Under the pieces are notes generated by a model. It was not told where the DNA came from and searched no databases. It saw nothing but the letters and a program-made list of their open reading frames with translations. Shown here piece after piece: positions 46,713 through 59,346 of a DNA stretch of 64,000 nt (position 1 is its first letter; each line of letters opens with the position of its first letter). Position numbers and translations under genes: made by a program. This stretch comes from Dipteronia dyeriana. Lineage: Eukaryota; Streptophyta; Magnoliopsida; Sapindales; Sapindaceae. The stretch covers positions 83,581,652 to 83,645,651 of the forward strand of contig CM065299.1 of the NCBI GenBank assembly GCA_032871835.1, given 5' to 3'.

Positions 46713-48290
46713 GATGTAACTGGTTTAGAGGCTTGTTTGGGGTAGATAAAAATCTTTAATAATTATAATGGAGCTCGAGACCCACCGTGAGTGAATCAAG
46801 ATCTCTAGGTGCTCCCCGAATGGATCGGGACATCGGTGGCTCACTAGGGCATTGAACGGCTCGGTACAAATTGAGAGGAGTCATTGGTATGATAATCTTC
46901 GGGAGCAAGCTACCTCTCCCCTTAAGTGTCATTAATAGATGGAAAAGGGAGGAGATCAAGAAGCAAGCTGCTAAGATGGTTGTGTATTCTCCTACCATAG
47001 CTGGCAAGCCTTAGGCCGCTGAAGCAAACCCTGGTTGGAACTCTCATGTTACAGCAGAGGATCAATCCAAAGAGGGATCTTCAGACCATCCCACCTCTCC
47101 ACCTAGACCTCCTAAGGAGGTACTAGACCAGACTAAAACTACCGATGATAGGGAGGTTCAGACTGGTTTGGTTGAAGAGGGAGTTACCTAGGTTGACTCA
47201 ACCCTGATGAGGGTGGTGGCCCATGCTAGCATAGTAAAGGTGAAAGACATTCCTTTTGGCTCTGCTCAAATAGAGGCCACAACGGAGGTGGTTGTACAAG
47301 TGGCAGGTGAGCCCCCAAGTGATCTAGAAGTAAGTGCTTTGGATGAGGAAACTGCTCTCTCGGGGGAGGTCAAACTAGTAAAAGGAGGAGCTGACCATGA
47401 TAGCGAAGGTTACAGTCGTTCTGAACGAAACTCTGACCAGAACTAAGGCAACTGTGGCTAATGTGTCGGTAGACAAGTAGTGGATCTAGCATGGATATGA
47501 TCTAGAGAGACTCGAGTCCATTCACAGTGCTTTAGAAGGATTGCTCTGATGGAGGAGAAAAATCTAGAGGAATTGGTCTAAACACTGTATAGCAGTGTGG
47601 GTGCCTTGGAAGCTAAGGTGGGTGTTTCATTTGCTGAATGACACTTATACGTTGCTTTCTAGGCAACTCGAGCTTTTCTTCCCTCTAACCTGATCATCAT
47701 TGGAGGATGGATACCTTGAGTAGATCATGGAGAAAGCTGGGAGTTACCTAGGTCCACTATGACTGAAGCCAAATCTTCTAGAGCTGATGGGTGCGCAGAT
47801 GATGAGGAGGACTTGGTACTCATTTCCACCCTCATGCTAAGCCGTATTGGGGTAAAACCTGTCTCGAAGTCCACTATTGTAAGGTAAGAGATGTATGGGG
47901 GGGTTTCAAACTTGCTTACCTCTCTATCTGAATCTGTCAAGGTAAAGGTCCATATTGATCCTACCAAGGAAAGGGAGGTTCGAAATGGTCTGACTAATAT
48001 GGGCCGCTGTAAAAGTTCAGGATGTAGGAGGAGCTTCAAACCTACGTATTTGTTCGTCTAAATCTGCCAAGGAGGTTTAGATCCAAACTAATCTAACCAG
48101 GGAAAGAGAGGTCCATAGTGATGCCATAATGGTGGAAGAGGTTCTGATCGATCCGGCTGAAGAGAAAGTGGTCGAGCGTGACTCAAGTTGATCCATCCAA
48201 GATGGTAGAAGCTGGCTCCAAAGTAACAGCGCTAGGGGAAAGTGACCCTTACTCCAACAAAGTAGCGGGACCAGGAAGGAAGGAGTTGCT
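46713..48290 (+). pseudogene. decayed ORF, possibly gypsy-associated putative transposon protein
   Basis: The + frame from about 46895 is long but broken by stops: VINRWKREEIKKQAAKMVVY, then an acidic Pro/Glu-rich stretch open at 47207-47446 (79 aa: VVAHASIVKVKDIPFGSAQI, LDEETALSGEVKLVKGG), then a coiled-coil-like EEKNLEELV segment near 47550. The INRWKR block recalls the putative gypsy-type transposon domain (PF04195), but this is a weak resemblance. It lies antisense to the neighbouring Tat-like LTR (49998-54329). One isolated copy of the 145-bp repeat motif is at 46836. Confidence 0.4.
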
Positions 48291-48299
48291 ACAGTCGAA

Positions 48300-49450
48300 G
48301 AGACTAACCAGGGAGGTAGATCGGGATCACGGTGGCTCACTAGGGTGATAAGTGGCTCGATACAAGAGGAGAGGAGCCACTGGCATGATATTAGTCTAGA
48401 GGCATGCTTAGGATCCAAGGAGTCCCTTTCAACTTAGAGAAGACTCTAAACCCCTCCGAAATAAGTAGGAACCATGGTGAATCACTTGGGCATTGAATGA
48501 ACCAATATAAATGGAGAGGGGCCACCTACCTGGTAATGGTCCAGAGCAATGCTTGGGATCCAATGAGTCCCCAACAACAAAGAAAAGGTTGTTGACCCCT
48601 CCAGAATGAGTAGAACCATGACGACTCACTTGGGCATTGGATGACCCAATATAAATGGAGAGGGGCCACCTGTTTGGTACCGGTCCAGAGGCATGCTTGG
48701 GATCCAAGGAGTCTCCAACAACTTAGAGAATCATCTGGACCCTACTGGAATGTACCGAGAGCTCAGTGGCTCACTTGGGCATTAACAGACCCGATATGAG
48801 AAGTGAGGAGCCACTAGGCCGTACAATAGGGCTGTTACTTCTAAGGCTTGCTTAGGTATGTAGAAGGCTTTATCAAATGTAGGAAGCCTCTGGGAATTCC
48901 TCGATCACATTGAAGCTTCAGTAGCTTGCTAAGGCGATGAATGACCGGTACACACGGAACGAAGCCACCGATCTTATAGCAGTGCTATTGCTACAGAGGC
49001 ATGCTTAGGCACGTAGGAGGCCTCAGCAAATATGGGAAGCCTCTAGTCTCTCCTCAATCAGATCGGGCTTCGGTGGATTAATAGGCCGATGAATGGGCTG
49101 GTACACATAGAGTGAAGCCACAGATCTTGTAGCGGTACTACTGCTCTATAGGGTCGCTTAGGCGTGTATGGGCCATTTCCAAGCATGGGAAGCCTATGGG
49201 AACTCCTCATTTAGATCGGGCTTTAGTGGCTTAGTTGGGTGTTGAATGGCCCGACACAAATAGAGAGGAGCCACCAGTCAGGTACTGGTCCAAAAGCATG
49301 CTTGGGTTGCTATAAATCCGCAGCTACTAAGAGAAGGCTCTGGACCCTGCTGGAATGAACTAGGAGCTGAATGGCTGACTTGAGCGTTGACTGGCCTGGT
49401 ATACGAGGTGTAGAGCCTCTAGTCTTCTACTGGTCATGTTTCTCTAGAGG
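48300..49450. repeat. 145-155-bp degenerate tandem array, about 8 units
   Basis: The anchor GTGGCTCACTTGGGC recurs in diverged form at 48332, 48477, 48621, 48766, 48921, 49073, 49226 and 49371 (spacings 145, 144, 145, 155, 152, 153, 145). Other shared pieces are GGAGAGGAGCCACC, GGCATGCTTGGGATC and CTGGACCC. Two length classes are visible: ~145 bp on the left, ~153 bp in the middle. Confidence 0.88.
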
Positions 49451-49997
49451 CTACATTGTTGAGTTGGCTTCTCATATTCGTGAGTTGATCTACTATCACT
49501 ACCTAGGAGCTTCTGAAGGGTGAATCCGGTGACATGAGGGGATCTGTATGACCAGGTACAAGTCCAATGTATCTGTTGAATAGAAGATCTAATGGTAACA
49601 GAGCAAATCTTTTGTAATGAATCAGGAGAGGTACATCTCTACTGTATAGGGCTCTCGATGTATTGGAGTGGTTCAGCCGTAGAAGAGATCTTCAGGTAGG
49701 GAGCCATTGTTTTGGAGCTTAATGATTATATGAGTTGGTTCGCTTCATAGGAGCAGTATAATAAATCGGTTCCATTAGGAGTCCCATGTACTATATTTGT
49801 TCCACAATAAACAAAACTTGTTAAACCATAAAATAAGCACCACACGTGGTACGTATGCGATATAGACAAACATGGAGAAAGGATATCATAAACAATGACT
49901 GATAAATCTATCACCTTAATAGTATAGGAATGCTCATATAAAGACATGAAAGCTTTCAAAAGGGGTGTGGAAACTTCCCACAGATGGCGTCAAAAAG
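49451..49997 (-). other. spacer and primer binding site next to Tat-like LTR
   Basis: No ORF of note. At 49976-49997 the minus strand reads CTTTTTGACGCCATCTGTGG, a mutated TGGCGCC-type PBS directly after the LTR. Confidence 0.6.
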
Positions 49998-50716
49998 TGT
50001 TAACCGACAATTTCCATTGGGTGAAAAATATCGATTAACACCCTTAACCCGCTACCCCGAAAGGTTGTGGGGGGTAGGTACCTCATTCCTTGGTGATCTA
50101 TATAGATAGAGAAGTATGAAGTGATAGGTAGAAGATGAGCCATCCCGCTCGTCAGTCTTTGTGCATATAGAGGAGATATGGAGAGCTCGAGGTTCTCTTG
50201 TTGGGGTAAAGGGGTTGATCCGTGTCCCTGTTCCCTGATATCCGGTCTCCTCTCTATGTGTCCTCAATCCTAATAGTGAACAAGGAGGAAGGATTGGTGC
50301 TCATCAATGATATAGATGTGCTCATGAAAGAGTGGACCCCCCGGTAGCGATTCTTCGCCTCTAGGTGCTTTCGGCCGGGGTAGGAACCCGTCCTGGTACC
50401 CGGAGCTCGGTCCTCGACCCTGATTTTTTCCAGTAGTTCCCTAACCTATACAGCGAGTAAGGAAGGGGGCTTGCTTGGCTTTTTTGTTGGATCCTTGCTT
50501 GCTCCTACAGGGAGGGTGCAAGAGAGCTCATCGACTCCCTTTAGATAGGTATGGGTGGTTTCTCCCCATGTTGATATGTGGCTTTGGCATGTAGATGGGA
50601 GGATAAAAGCGGTAGGTCCAGTAGGGTAGGAATCTAGCTCACACACATATATACATGTATAATACAAGAGATAGATAGAAGAAAGACAAGTCTTATGTAG
50701 AGGGATGTGGACTTAC

Positions 50717-53065
50717 TGTAGGGAAAAACTGGTTCAAAACGTAACGGAAGCCTGATAAAACCGAAAAAAAAATTAGGCTTTGCGTATATAATTTTTTTTC
50801 TCTTTATTCAACGAGAACCTTAACCCTAGATTAATTGACGTATATAAAAGTATCGTACCTTTTCCTCGTGACGATTGAACAAGTGCCGAATCGATTCCGC
50901 AAGATCTTCCAATCCAATCACGAATGTGATCACCTTGGAGTGTGGGCTCCCTTTCTTTAAATTGTATTATTGAGGATGGTGACAAAGCAAAATCTTTTCT
51001 TTGTTAGTTACAAATATCCTCCAAGAGAAAAATCCAAGAACGTCCTATCACTTGTGAATTATCAATCAATTTGATTGAAACTCGCGTGAACCTTGATTCG
51101 ATGTTGTACACAAAACCCTTTTGATGTAAAGGATACTAGTGTACTATCGAAAACAAAAACGTTCTCTTTTTCTCTTTTCTCCTTGGCTGAATTCCACCCC
51201 CTTTTTCTATGAGTTGATTGAATTTTGTCTAGAGCAAAAAGTAATTTTTCTCCCTCAAAATTCTCTCTTTGAAAATTACCTAGCATGGCCAAAATTTTCA
51301 TCATAGAATTCTTTTAGCTGGCTGAAAATCTCATGCTCATATACATAGGATCATAAATCCTTTCCTAAGAAGGATTTACTTGGTTGGCAATAATCCTTTC
51401 CTTAGGTGGATTTATTTGGTAGTTAAGAATCCTTATCTAAAAGAAAATCTAACTTCTCCTATATCCATATAGGCTGGCCGAATTTCTCATTGATATAGAT
51501 TAGGAGAGTTTATTCTTTTCCTAAGAAGGATTACTTGGTAGTTAAGAATTCTTTCCTTAGGTAGATTTACTTGGTGGTTAAAAATCCTTTTCAAAAAGGA
51601 ATTTTATCCTAACATCAAGACTCCTAATCCAACTCAATAGTGTATTTGTAATCATATTAAAGACTTCGTAATTTGATTAGATAAATAATTCCTTTTATTT
51701 ATCTACTTATCAAATATAGTCTTTAACATTACTACCAACAATAGTATAGTTTTAGGAGACTATCTCCTAGTAGGAAAAAGATTTTGACTTTTAATTAAAA
51801 AATTAATTAATCAATAAATTAATTAATTTCTATTTAATTAAATAATAAAATAAAAATAATATATTTAAGCTATTTTTAATAGCCTTTGCTGCCCATACCA
51901 AATATATGGACCATTTATTATTTTTCTTATTTTATTAAATCCATTGGACCTTAATAAAAAAGTCCACATGTGAACTAGACCTATTCTTACAAAAAGAAAC
52001 AAGTTCTCATGCCTTATTACAATTCTAGATGAACCCCTAAATTGGTCCGGTAGAATATATCAAGTGATCCATGCAAGTTCATGTGGATTGGGGATCTTGG
52101 CGGGCTATCTAAATTTAAGCTCCAATAGACACAGCCCAATCACAATCAACAAATGATTCACTTAGGTCCGATCTATTTAATTTTAATTCATTCCACTAAA
52201 AAATTAAATTTGAACTCTTAAATAAAGATAGAATAAGTTGATGTCACTCACTCAAACCCTAAACAACCTTATTGGAGAAAATGTATCCTCGTGAAGAATA
52301 CCTGTAATCGCCAAGAGCTCATAGACGGCCTATAGCTCTCCAATTTACAATATTTACTCATATGACCACATTTTGAACTTGGATATTTTGACTTGTCCAG
52401 AAGCCATGTTTCAATAGACACTATTGAAAACTTAACGTTAAGATTTAATATCCAATACATCAAAACATCCATATGATGGTATTCTACTCTCATTCAATAA
52501 ATTGAGCCACGATGTCCATATCTATAAATGAAGTCCTCTATCGATTAACAAATGAATACCACCAAACTATCGAGGATAGACTATGCTATATAATCGTACT
52601 CATTGATAGCTCAAATACTAACACTTGCAACCATAAGTCCATCATTATCTCAGGATTGAAGTAGACTCTCCGATTGTCTTCAAATGAAAACTTTTATCCA
52701 TTGACGGTTCTAGATAAAGTATTTCATTTTGATCCTATTCAATGCACCCAGTGCATTAGATTCTTTTCCCCAAAGACACCACACTTTGATGATTTTAGAC
52801 TCATCATAACACATTTGATCCCACTCTAATGCTAGCAAAAAAATCTACAACTTTTGACAAGATAAAGGCGCCCAACCTTCTATCTTAAGTTGTGAATAAT
52901 ATTCAAGACTAACTAAAGAATTGTGTCTACCTCATACATATCTAGATGTATGAACAATTCTTCTTTTCTCATAGTCTTTTGACCTTATGATTATTTACTT
53001 TTGACAATTATAATAATTAAACTATAAATGCTATAAGATTTGTTAAACTAGAAATCACTTTATTA
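50717..53065 (-). mobile_element. solo LTR of copia element 3 family
   Basis: Collinear with the LTR 24518-26837 from TGTAGGGAAAAACTG through AGATTTGTTAAACTAG to about CTTTATTAATA. The last ~60 bases of the family LTR are missing. The Tat-like LTR resumes with AATACAATGGAGAAA, which matches 37843 onward. No internal region or matching duplication was seen, so it is a solo LTR with a damaged edge. Confidence 0.85.
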
Positions 53066-53535
53066 ATAATACAATGGAGAAATAATACAACCATGGTGCT
53101 CTGGAGAGCATACAATAGTGATCTAGTGTTATCCAATATCGGTACGTTCTTGGTAGAGGGACACATACAATGATGATATATAGAGAACTTTAAGGAAGTA
53201 TGTAGACTTGCCTCAGGCTGGTTGATTTTTGGATTATACATGCGATGTGTGTTCTCTCCCCCCTCCCCCCTCCCCCCATCACCCCTACAGTCGATGCTAT
53301 TACAGGTGTATTTACACATGTTGTAATTAGGTTTTATTCTCGGCGTGCAAGTTGAAAATCAATGGATTGACCTTCCTTCCTTGATAGGCAGGATTTTCTA
53401 TTGTAGTTGACCCTAGATAATCGGTCATGGAGGATATCTTAGAGGCAAAGGTGTTTTTTTCCTCTTTGGACTCTCTCATTAATGGTGGCCATTAAATAGT
53501 TGACTAATCTTTCCTTAATGACATTGATTATATCA

Positions 53536-53660
53536 TTAATTGAGTTGACTACCTCCATTAATATGGTTGACCTCATTAATAGGATTGACTACCTCTATTA
53601 ATAGGGTTGACCTCATTAATAGGGTTGACCACATCCATTAATACGGTTGACCTCATTAAT
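53536..53660. repeat. short tandem repeat, GTTGACCTCATTAATAG-like
   Basis: About six copies of a 19-20-bp motif, alternating GTTGACCTCATTAATAG and GTTGACTACCTCCATTAA forms, inside the Tat-like LTR. Confidence 0.75.
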
Positions 53661-54329
53661 AGTATCGTAAATGTCATGAAAGTCAACCCTTTCTTCCTAC
53701 GCTGTTTGAAGGAGAACTCTGGTTTGTATGTCACATTGGCGAGGTACTTTATGAAGGTTACCTGAGGTGACACTTGGCATATCTAGTATCGAGGTATACT
53801 CAAGTACTGCTCTTGCTAATGGAGACTTGATTTAACCATACCGGGATCTATAGTGGATCTTGCCCTAACTGTGTTGGAAGTTTTAAGTGATGATGGGGCT
53901 TTACGGGCTACATCCTTTTCCCTTGGATAAGTTGAGATTATACCTTGGTAAAGTGGGAAGAAATTGCAAGACAAGTTCGATACCCTAAAGGTTTCTTGGT
54001 GAAGGTAGAGATGGTAGCATGCTCAAGGGGAGGTCGTGAGATACCTCGACCTCGGGGAACCCAAGTCCTCCTACATCGACCTAGCTACGGGCTTTTACCC
54101 TGGTATACGGAGCTTGACGTGGTCACGTCGGGCTTTATTTGGTGAGCCTGGATACTTGCAAGATGTTCAGATGGTATGGACGGCCTCACCTTGCTCCTGC
54201 AGGATCTCGTGGTAGCTCTTTCTCGGGGACCTTGATACCTCATTACATAAGCCCGAATTTAGACCCTTGTATGAAGGCTAGGAAATGGAAAATTCTCTTT
54301 TGGTTCCTATCCAAATTTGGCTATTAACA

Positions 54330-55494
54330 GAATCCCTTGACTTTAACACCGGTACATAGTTAGGGTTGGAGTCATGATCTTGTACTGCTTGAAGAGTTTT
54401 GCATGTCGCTTCTTACTGGTAGCCATTACTTGTAACGAAAGTTGCTCCTAACATAATTAGCTCTAGTGAATCAGGGTACCTGTTGTTCTTGTTTTAGGAA
54501 TCCTGGTACTTAGGCGAAAAAGATTTTGGTAGGCAACTAAGACCACTTTCACACCAGGTTTTTATACATAGGCAAAATGTAGGTGAGTCCGGCGTATCTG
54601 TAAAATAAATGAGCGGTGGCGGACCACAGATGGGAATATTCCCTTGGTAGAATTTTTGATGCTCTAGTCAGTGTAAAATTTCGTAAAGAAGAGAGGTAAG
54701 ATATGACAAACTGTACTGTTCGATCATGTGGGATGAAGCTTATGTGGCTAGTCTAGGTACCTAACGTTCAAAAACCATAGTACTTAGGTGAACTGAAGAA
54801 ATGGCGAAATGATCCTGGTACGCAACAATGCCATCCAGATCCTTCTTGGCAGGGTTGGCCTGACCAAGGCAGCAGGATGGCCATTAGGTTGTCCTGGTCT
54901 CGTGATTTAGCAGGCAACTATGCTCTTACATTTAGATCCTTCTTGGGGGTGGTAGCCCGACCAAGGCATTAGGAATGCTGGCTAGCTATTCTGGTCTCGA
55001 GATCTGGATGATAACTATGCTCTTATACTCAGATCCTTCTTGGGGGTGGTAGCCTGACCAAGGTATCAGGAATGCTAGCTGGCTATTCTGGTTATCGAGA
55101 TCTGGATGACAATTGTGCTATTACACTCAAACCCTTATTGGGGGTGATAGTCCGACCAAGGCATCATGAATGCTAGCTAGCTATCCTGGTCTCGAGATCT
55201 GGACGACAACTATGCTCTTATACTCAGACCCTTCCTAGCGGGGGGTGGTGCCTGGCCAAAGCATCAGGGGTAGTGAGAGGGCTTCCCCAACCAATCCTTG
55301 GTCTCGAGCTGATCATTGTCGAAATACCATGGCGATCCTCCTAGAGGGATTAATCTTGTCTCTGGCACCAGGAGTGTTGTGTAGTTCTCTTGGTAATGGC
55401 GATCCTTCTGGAGAGATTTGATCCTGTCCAGGGTATCTGGATCATAGGCGAATTATGATCACAAGAGAACTTTTACGGGGATTGAAATCAAAGG
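54330..55494 (+). other. non-coding DNA before Tat-like LTR, with 97-bp tandem repeat
   Basis: No coding capacity. The second half is the tandem array at 54837-55270. Position just upstream of a + strand Tat-like LTR and the presence of tandem repeats fit the hypervariable 3' UTR known in Tat-lineage elements; that is an inference. Confidence 0.55.
54837..55270. repeat. 97-bp tandem repeat, about 4.5 units
   Basis: AGATCCTTCTTGGGGGTGG-like starts fall at 54837, 54934, 55031, 55129 and 55226: spacing 97, 97, 98, 97. Units share GACCAAGGCATCAGGAATGC and a CTGGTCTCGAGATCTGGA core, with scattered substitutions. Confidence 0.92.
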
Positions 55495-56690
55495 TGTTAA
55501 TAGCCATATTTGTCTAGGGACCAATAGGAAACTTTCTATTCTCCAAGCCCGAGTCCAAGCCCGTCCAAGCTTGAGATTGCCCACCACTGAACTGCGGGTC
55601 TTGGAGTCAACCTATGGAGCCACCCCGCAGAAGTGAAAAAAAGGTCGTCGAGCTTTAGAAGCACCTAAGGAGGAGCCCGGCACGATCAGATCAAGCTACT
55701 TACACCGAAGCAAGAGTTCAAGGAAAGCCCGACACGTGACTATCCAAGCTCCCTAAAGTCAAGATCACCTCATAACCTCCCCAGAAGCCCGCCATTCTCT
55801 CCAAGCATAGAGAGAGACCTATTAAGCACCAAGCTCGCACTACAGTATTACTCCAACTCAGCAAGGGAAGACTCGGACCTACCTGGATAGGTAAGAGGAA
55901 GCTCACCAAAGCTCAGTTACCACCAAATGGCGCCCACAGGGCCATTTCAAGCTCAAGGGAACTTGGAGCTGGTCAGATCAAGCTGCTAGTAACAAGACAA
56001 AAACAAAGGGACTTCTCTCATTGAGGAAGCAAAAGACATGCTCAACGACCTCCATAAGGCATCACGCCATGAAGGCACACATGAACATATCTACATTCCA
56101 ACGAACGTTAAAACATCGTTTGCGTACAAGGCAAGTGATTGAGTCCAAAGAGAAAACAAACTTATCTTCATATAAAATGCTCTCGAATCCATTGTTAAAT
56201 CAAAGTCAATAACATTCAAAAAAGCGGATCCCACTCGATAAGGGGGGGGGGGGGGGATTGGATTCAGAAAATAATGGCGGGAGGATTCTGAGTTAAACCT
56301 GGTTGGACTATGTATAAATAGGCCTAAGCAAGCACAAAATAGGAGAGAACTTATAGAAAAAGACCATTCAGAGAGAGAATCTACTCCGGCCTAAATTTTG
56401 TCTTCAGAACACGACCTTCATTATTTGGTACTTCTCGACAAGCACGAGGATGCCACCCTAATGTATCCCAGAGAGATTGAGAGTATGAGAGAGAATTTTA
56501 TACGATATACATGATTTATAACAAAGTCATTATGTTCTCTTTCATATTGTGTTAGCAAATGCTTTCAATATCCACCATTATTCAAAAAAACTAGGTACCA
56601 AACATACCATCCCACAGCCACCACCTTTGTGGTAGTGGTTTTGAGGGTGTTAACTGGAATTTCCCACCTCGAGCAAACTTTTCGTTAATA
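55495..56690 (+). repeat. Tat-like LTR, + strand copy 1
   Basis: Starts TGTTAATAGCCATATTTG and ends CGTTAATA (family end GTTAACA). A TATAAATA lies at 56313-56320 and a poly-G run near 56244-56256. Collinear with 61902-63079. The PBS that should follow is missing; the 263-bp module begins at 56694 instead. Confidence 0.87.
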
Positions 56691-56693
56691 AAA

Positions 56694-56956
56694 GGAGATA
56701 CAAACTCAAGGTGTTACCAATATGAGATTGTATCAACGTAAAGTGGTACCAGTTGGTAACCAGCCTCGCTCTATGAGCTTTTTCACTAGTAGAATCTCTT
56801 GAAACCATCTGATTTATATGTGTAGATGATAGAGTGACCCTCTCTAAAAGGGGCTTTTCATTATGAACCGGTCACTAGGAGAAATCGTCCCACTTTAGGG
56901 TCAATGCCCCTTCACTAGGGGTACTAAAGACAATAATGAGCTTCTAGCCCCTAAGT
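56694..56956 (+). repeat. 263-bp module of unknown type, copy 2
   Basis: Same length and ends as 46450-46712. It stands between the end of a Tat-like LTR and the middle of Tat-like gag, replacing the PBS and about 650 bp of leader/gag that are present after the LTR at 61902-63079. Confidence 0.75.
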
Positions 56957-57271
56957 CATCGGAGGGATCTGACAATGAGGAGTCTGAGGTTGACTCAAAG
57001 AAACCCGGGAATAAATGATTGAGAGATCAGTTGGCAAAGTTATAGAATGAGATCAAGCAGATAAAGAGGGGAAAGCACAAGGAGGACAAGAAGGATCAAT
57101 TGAGCGAGATGAATGCTCTTTTCTCCAGAAGGAACCAGGAGGCGGAGCTCCGGCCAAAATTTAAAATGCCGACAGATAAATTCTCCAGAACATAAAGCCC
57201 ATTAAGCCACCTGGAGAGCTTTGTCCAGCAAATGGAAGTCTAGAATATTACCAGGGATGCCGTGTGGAGGA
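56957..57271 (+). pseudogene. Tat-like element 2 gag, first part
   Basis: Reads SSEGSDNEESEVDSKKPGNK, KHKEDKKDQLSEMNALFSRR and FKMPTDKFSRT, with stops at 57016 and 57042. Matches the gag at 63737-64000 base for base over most of its length. Interrupted at 57271 by a solo LTR; continues at 59352. Confidence 0.82.
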
Positions 57272-59346
57272 TGTTGGAACCCCTTTCATTGGTTATAGAG
57301 CGGAACTAGGTTTTAAATTTTTTAATACAGATCGTAATCTATATCTGGGACCGGTGAACTTGAGATTGTAATTATTTTTTGGAATTAATACAACAATATG
57401 TAAACACAGGAATTGTAATCAATATAATCACAAGAAGAAAATCTTACCAACGTTCGGAGGCTCCTTCACTTTATGATATGCTTCTGTCTGAACGACTTTT
57501 ACCATTGTTTGGAGACTCCTTCTCTTTACGATGTGCTCTTGTCTGAACCACTCGATCTTCCTCGCTATCTCCCGGGATTGGTAACTGCGTGTAGACGCGT
57601 CATGGTCTAAGGAACTTGAATGGAGGATGTAGTGAAAATTGAAGAAACTCTTTCTTCTTTGTGTTTCAAAAATACACAAAGCATGAAACAATATATATCT
57701 ATATTTTTCCATAAATCACACACCTGCACTGCTTTTTTCACAAATATATATATTTCACGCCTCTGCTCACAAAGATCATATATATATATGTCACCCTTTG
57801 CTCACAAATATATTTCTACCACGCCTCTCTTGCTTATATATATATATATATATATATATTATGTGTGTATTAAGTATTTACATCCTATGCAAATTCTTCT
57901 TTTGACTAATGTTTCATGTGCACACACCAATTTGTATCCAATACAATCTCTTGTGTTATTAATTGATATATATCTTTTAATTATCCTTTTCAAATATATC
58001 TAATATATTAAAAGTGATAATAAGTATTTTAAGTTTAAACTTAAATTCAAATACTTAGATAAATGATTTAGTAAAAATAAAATAATCCTATTATTTTATC
58101 TTCACCTAAATCCATATATCAACTAACACCCTCCAATTAATAGTTAATTAATAATTCATAATTATCAATATAATTAAATAATCTAATTATTTAATTAATT
58201 TAACTATTAATATTCATTAATTAAATAATCTCATTATTCAATTAATTCCTGAATATATACGTGTCACTTTTGTAACACAATTATTTGGACCATCCAATTA
58301 ATTAACCGTGACTCTTGTTATCTAAATCGATCGGACAAGCAAGGGGACCTAATAGACCCACAGTATTTTGAGCTCCAATAATCCTCAGAATCACTAACTA
58401 AACTCTTTAATTAATATCCCTTGATTATTAACTCCGGTGTTATTCCACTAAAAACCCGAAGCTGCACTTTCTCAACTGTAGACACTTTTACACAGACCGA
58501 TACAACTCGGTGTCCATCGATATAGCTATTACACATGGTGTGATCCTCCACAATAGTTCATAATTAGAGCTGGGTCATAATGTCCGTTATACCCCTCTAA
58601 TTACATATATACTTTAAGTACCATTGATTCTCTAATGGATAATAAATCTTATTTCCTCACAGAATTAGGTGAGTGCTCATATTGTCCAAGCCACGAAACA
58701 ACCCTGAAGGGAACTATCGTCTACTTCTCACAAGAAAGAGTGGATTCCATTATTGTGTACAAACCTTCCCAACCACAAGCCAAACCGCAATCCCAACATA
58801 CGGAGCATATTGATCAAAAAATGCATCTGACCTCACCCATGGTATATCAAAGACCACGATCTAACTTGAAGGAGTCGATAAGACACTCAGGATTAAGATC
58901 TCCCACATATAGCCATCATTAGTTGATATATATGAATCTCATCGGTAAACGGATCTTGGTGAGAGATTCATGTAGATCATGGTCTAGTCCTATATGATCA
59001 CTTCATGCAAGGTGCCTCAATTCCCATATCTCATATGAATGATTCAAGATAGAATCACCGTACATTACTGAATGGACCACAGCTATAGATTAACCACAAA
59101 TAAAGTACCCAGCTTTATTTGCTATTATTTGCTATCTATGGACTCTTTAGATTTCACGTCTCTTACTGTATCCATCTATATATGACGTTCATATACACAG
59201 TTCAAGATTACATCCGGCAATCTTGGATGTTAAATACATGCACAAGTTATACAATAAACAACACAACAAGAATGAATTGAACTTTTCTTTTTATTTATTT
59301 CATAAATCCATTTACAAATTACATCTTTAGGGCATAAACCCCAACA
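57272..59346 (-). mobile_element. solo copia LTR (2,075 bp) with GAGGA duplication
   Basis: The + strand runs TGTTGGAACCCC to ACCCCAACA, with GAGGA at 57267-57271 and 59347-59351. Removing it and one GAGGA joins the gag frame. It has no internal coding. Orientation is minus (TGTTGGGGTTTATGCCC reads as the start). It includes a (TA)n run at about 57835-57860. The ORF at 58635-58922 is not a gene. Confidence 0.92.

Larger units (their letters stand above)
49998..54329 (-). repeat. Tat-like LTR, interrupted by a copia LTR
   Basis: The + strand starts TGTTAACCGACAATTTCC (49998) and ends TTTGGCTATTAACA (54329). The ends match the LTRs at 37707 and 61902. The copia LTR at 50717-53065 lies inside, leaving about 2 kb of Tat-like LTR. 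It contains a short tandem run at 53536-53660. The ORFs inside are shadows. Confidence 0.78.

Noticed and set aside
48429..48707. 92-aa minus-strand ORF with repeating SGPVPNRWPLSIYIGS-like text
   Set aside because: It is the 145-bp tandem repeat read in one frame. The period is 144 bp only between two units, so the frame is lost in the others.
53250..53280. C-rich CCCCCCT run as a regulatory G-quadruplex
   Set aside because: Low-complexity tract inside an LTR; nothing links it to a gene.
58635..58922. 95-aa + strand ORF
   Set aside because: Entirely inside the solo LTR and antisense to it; no motif.
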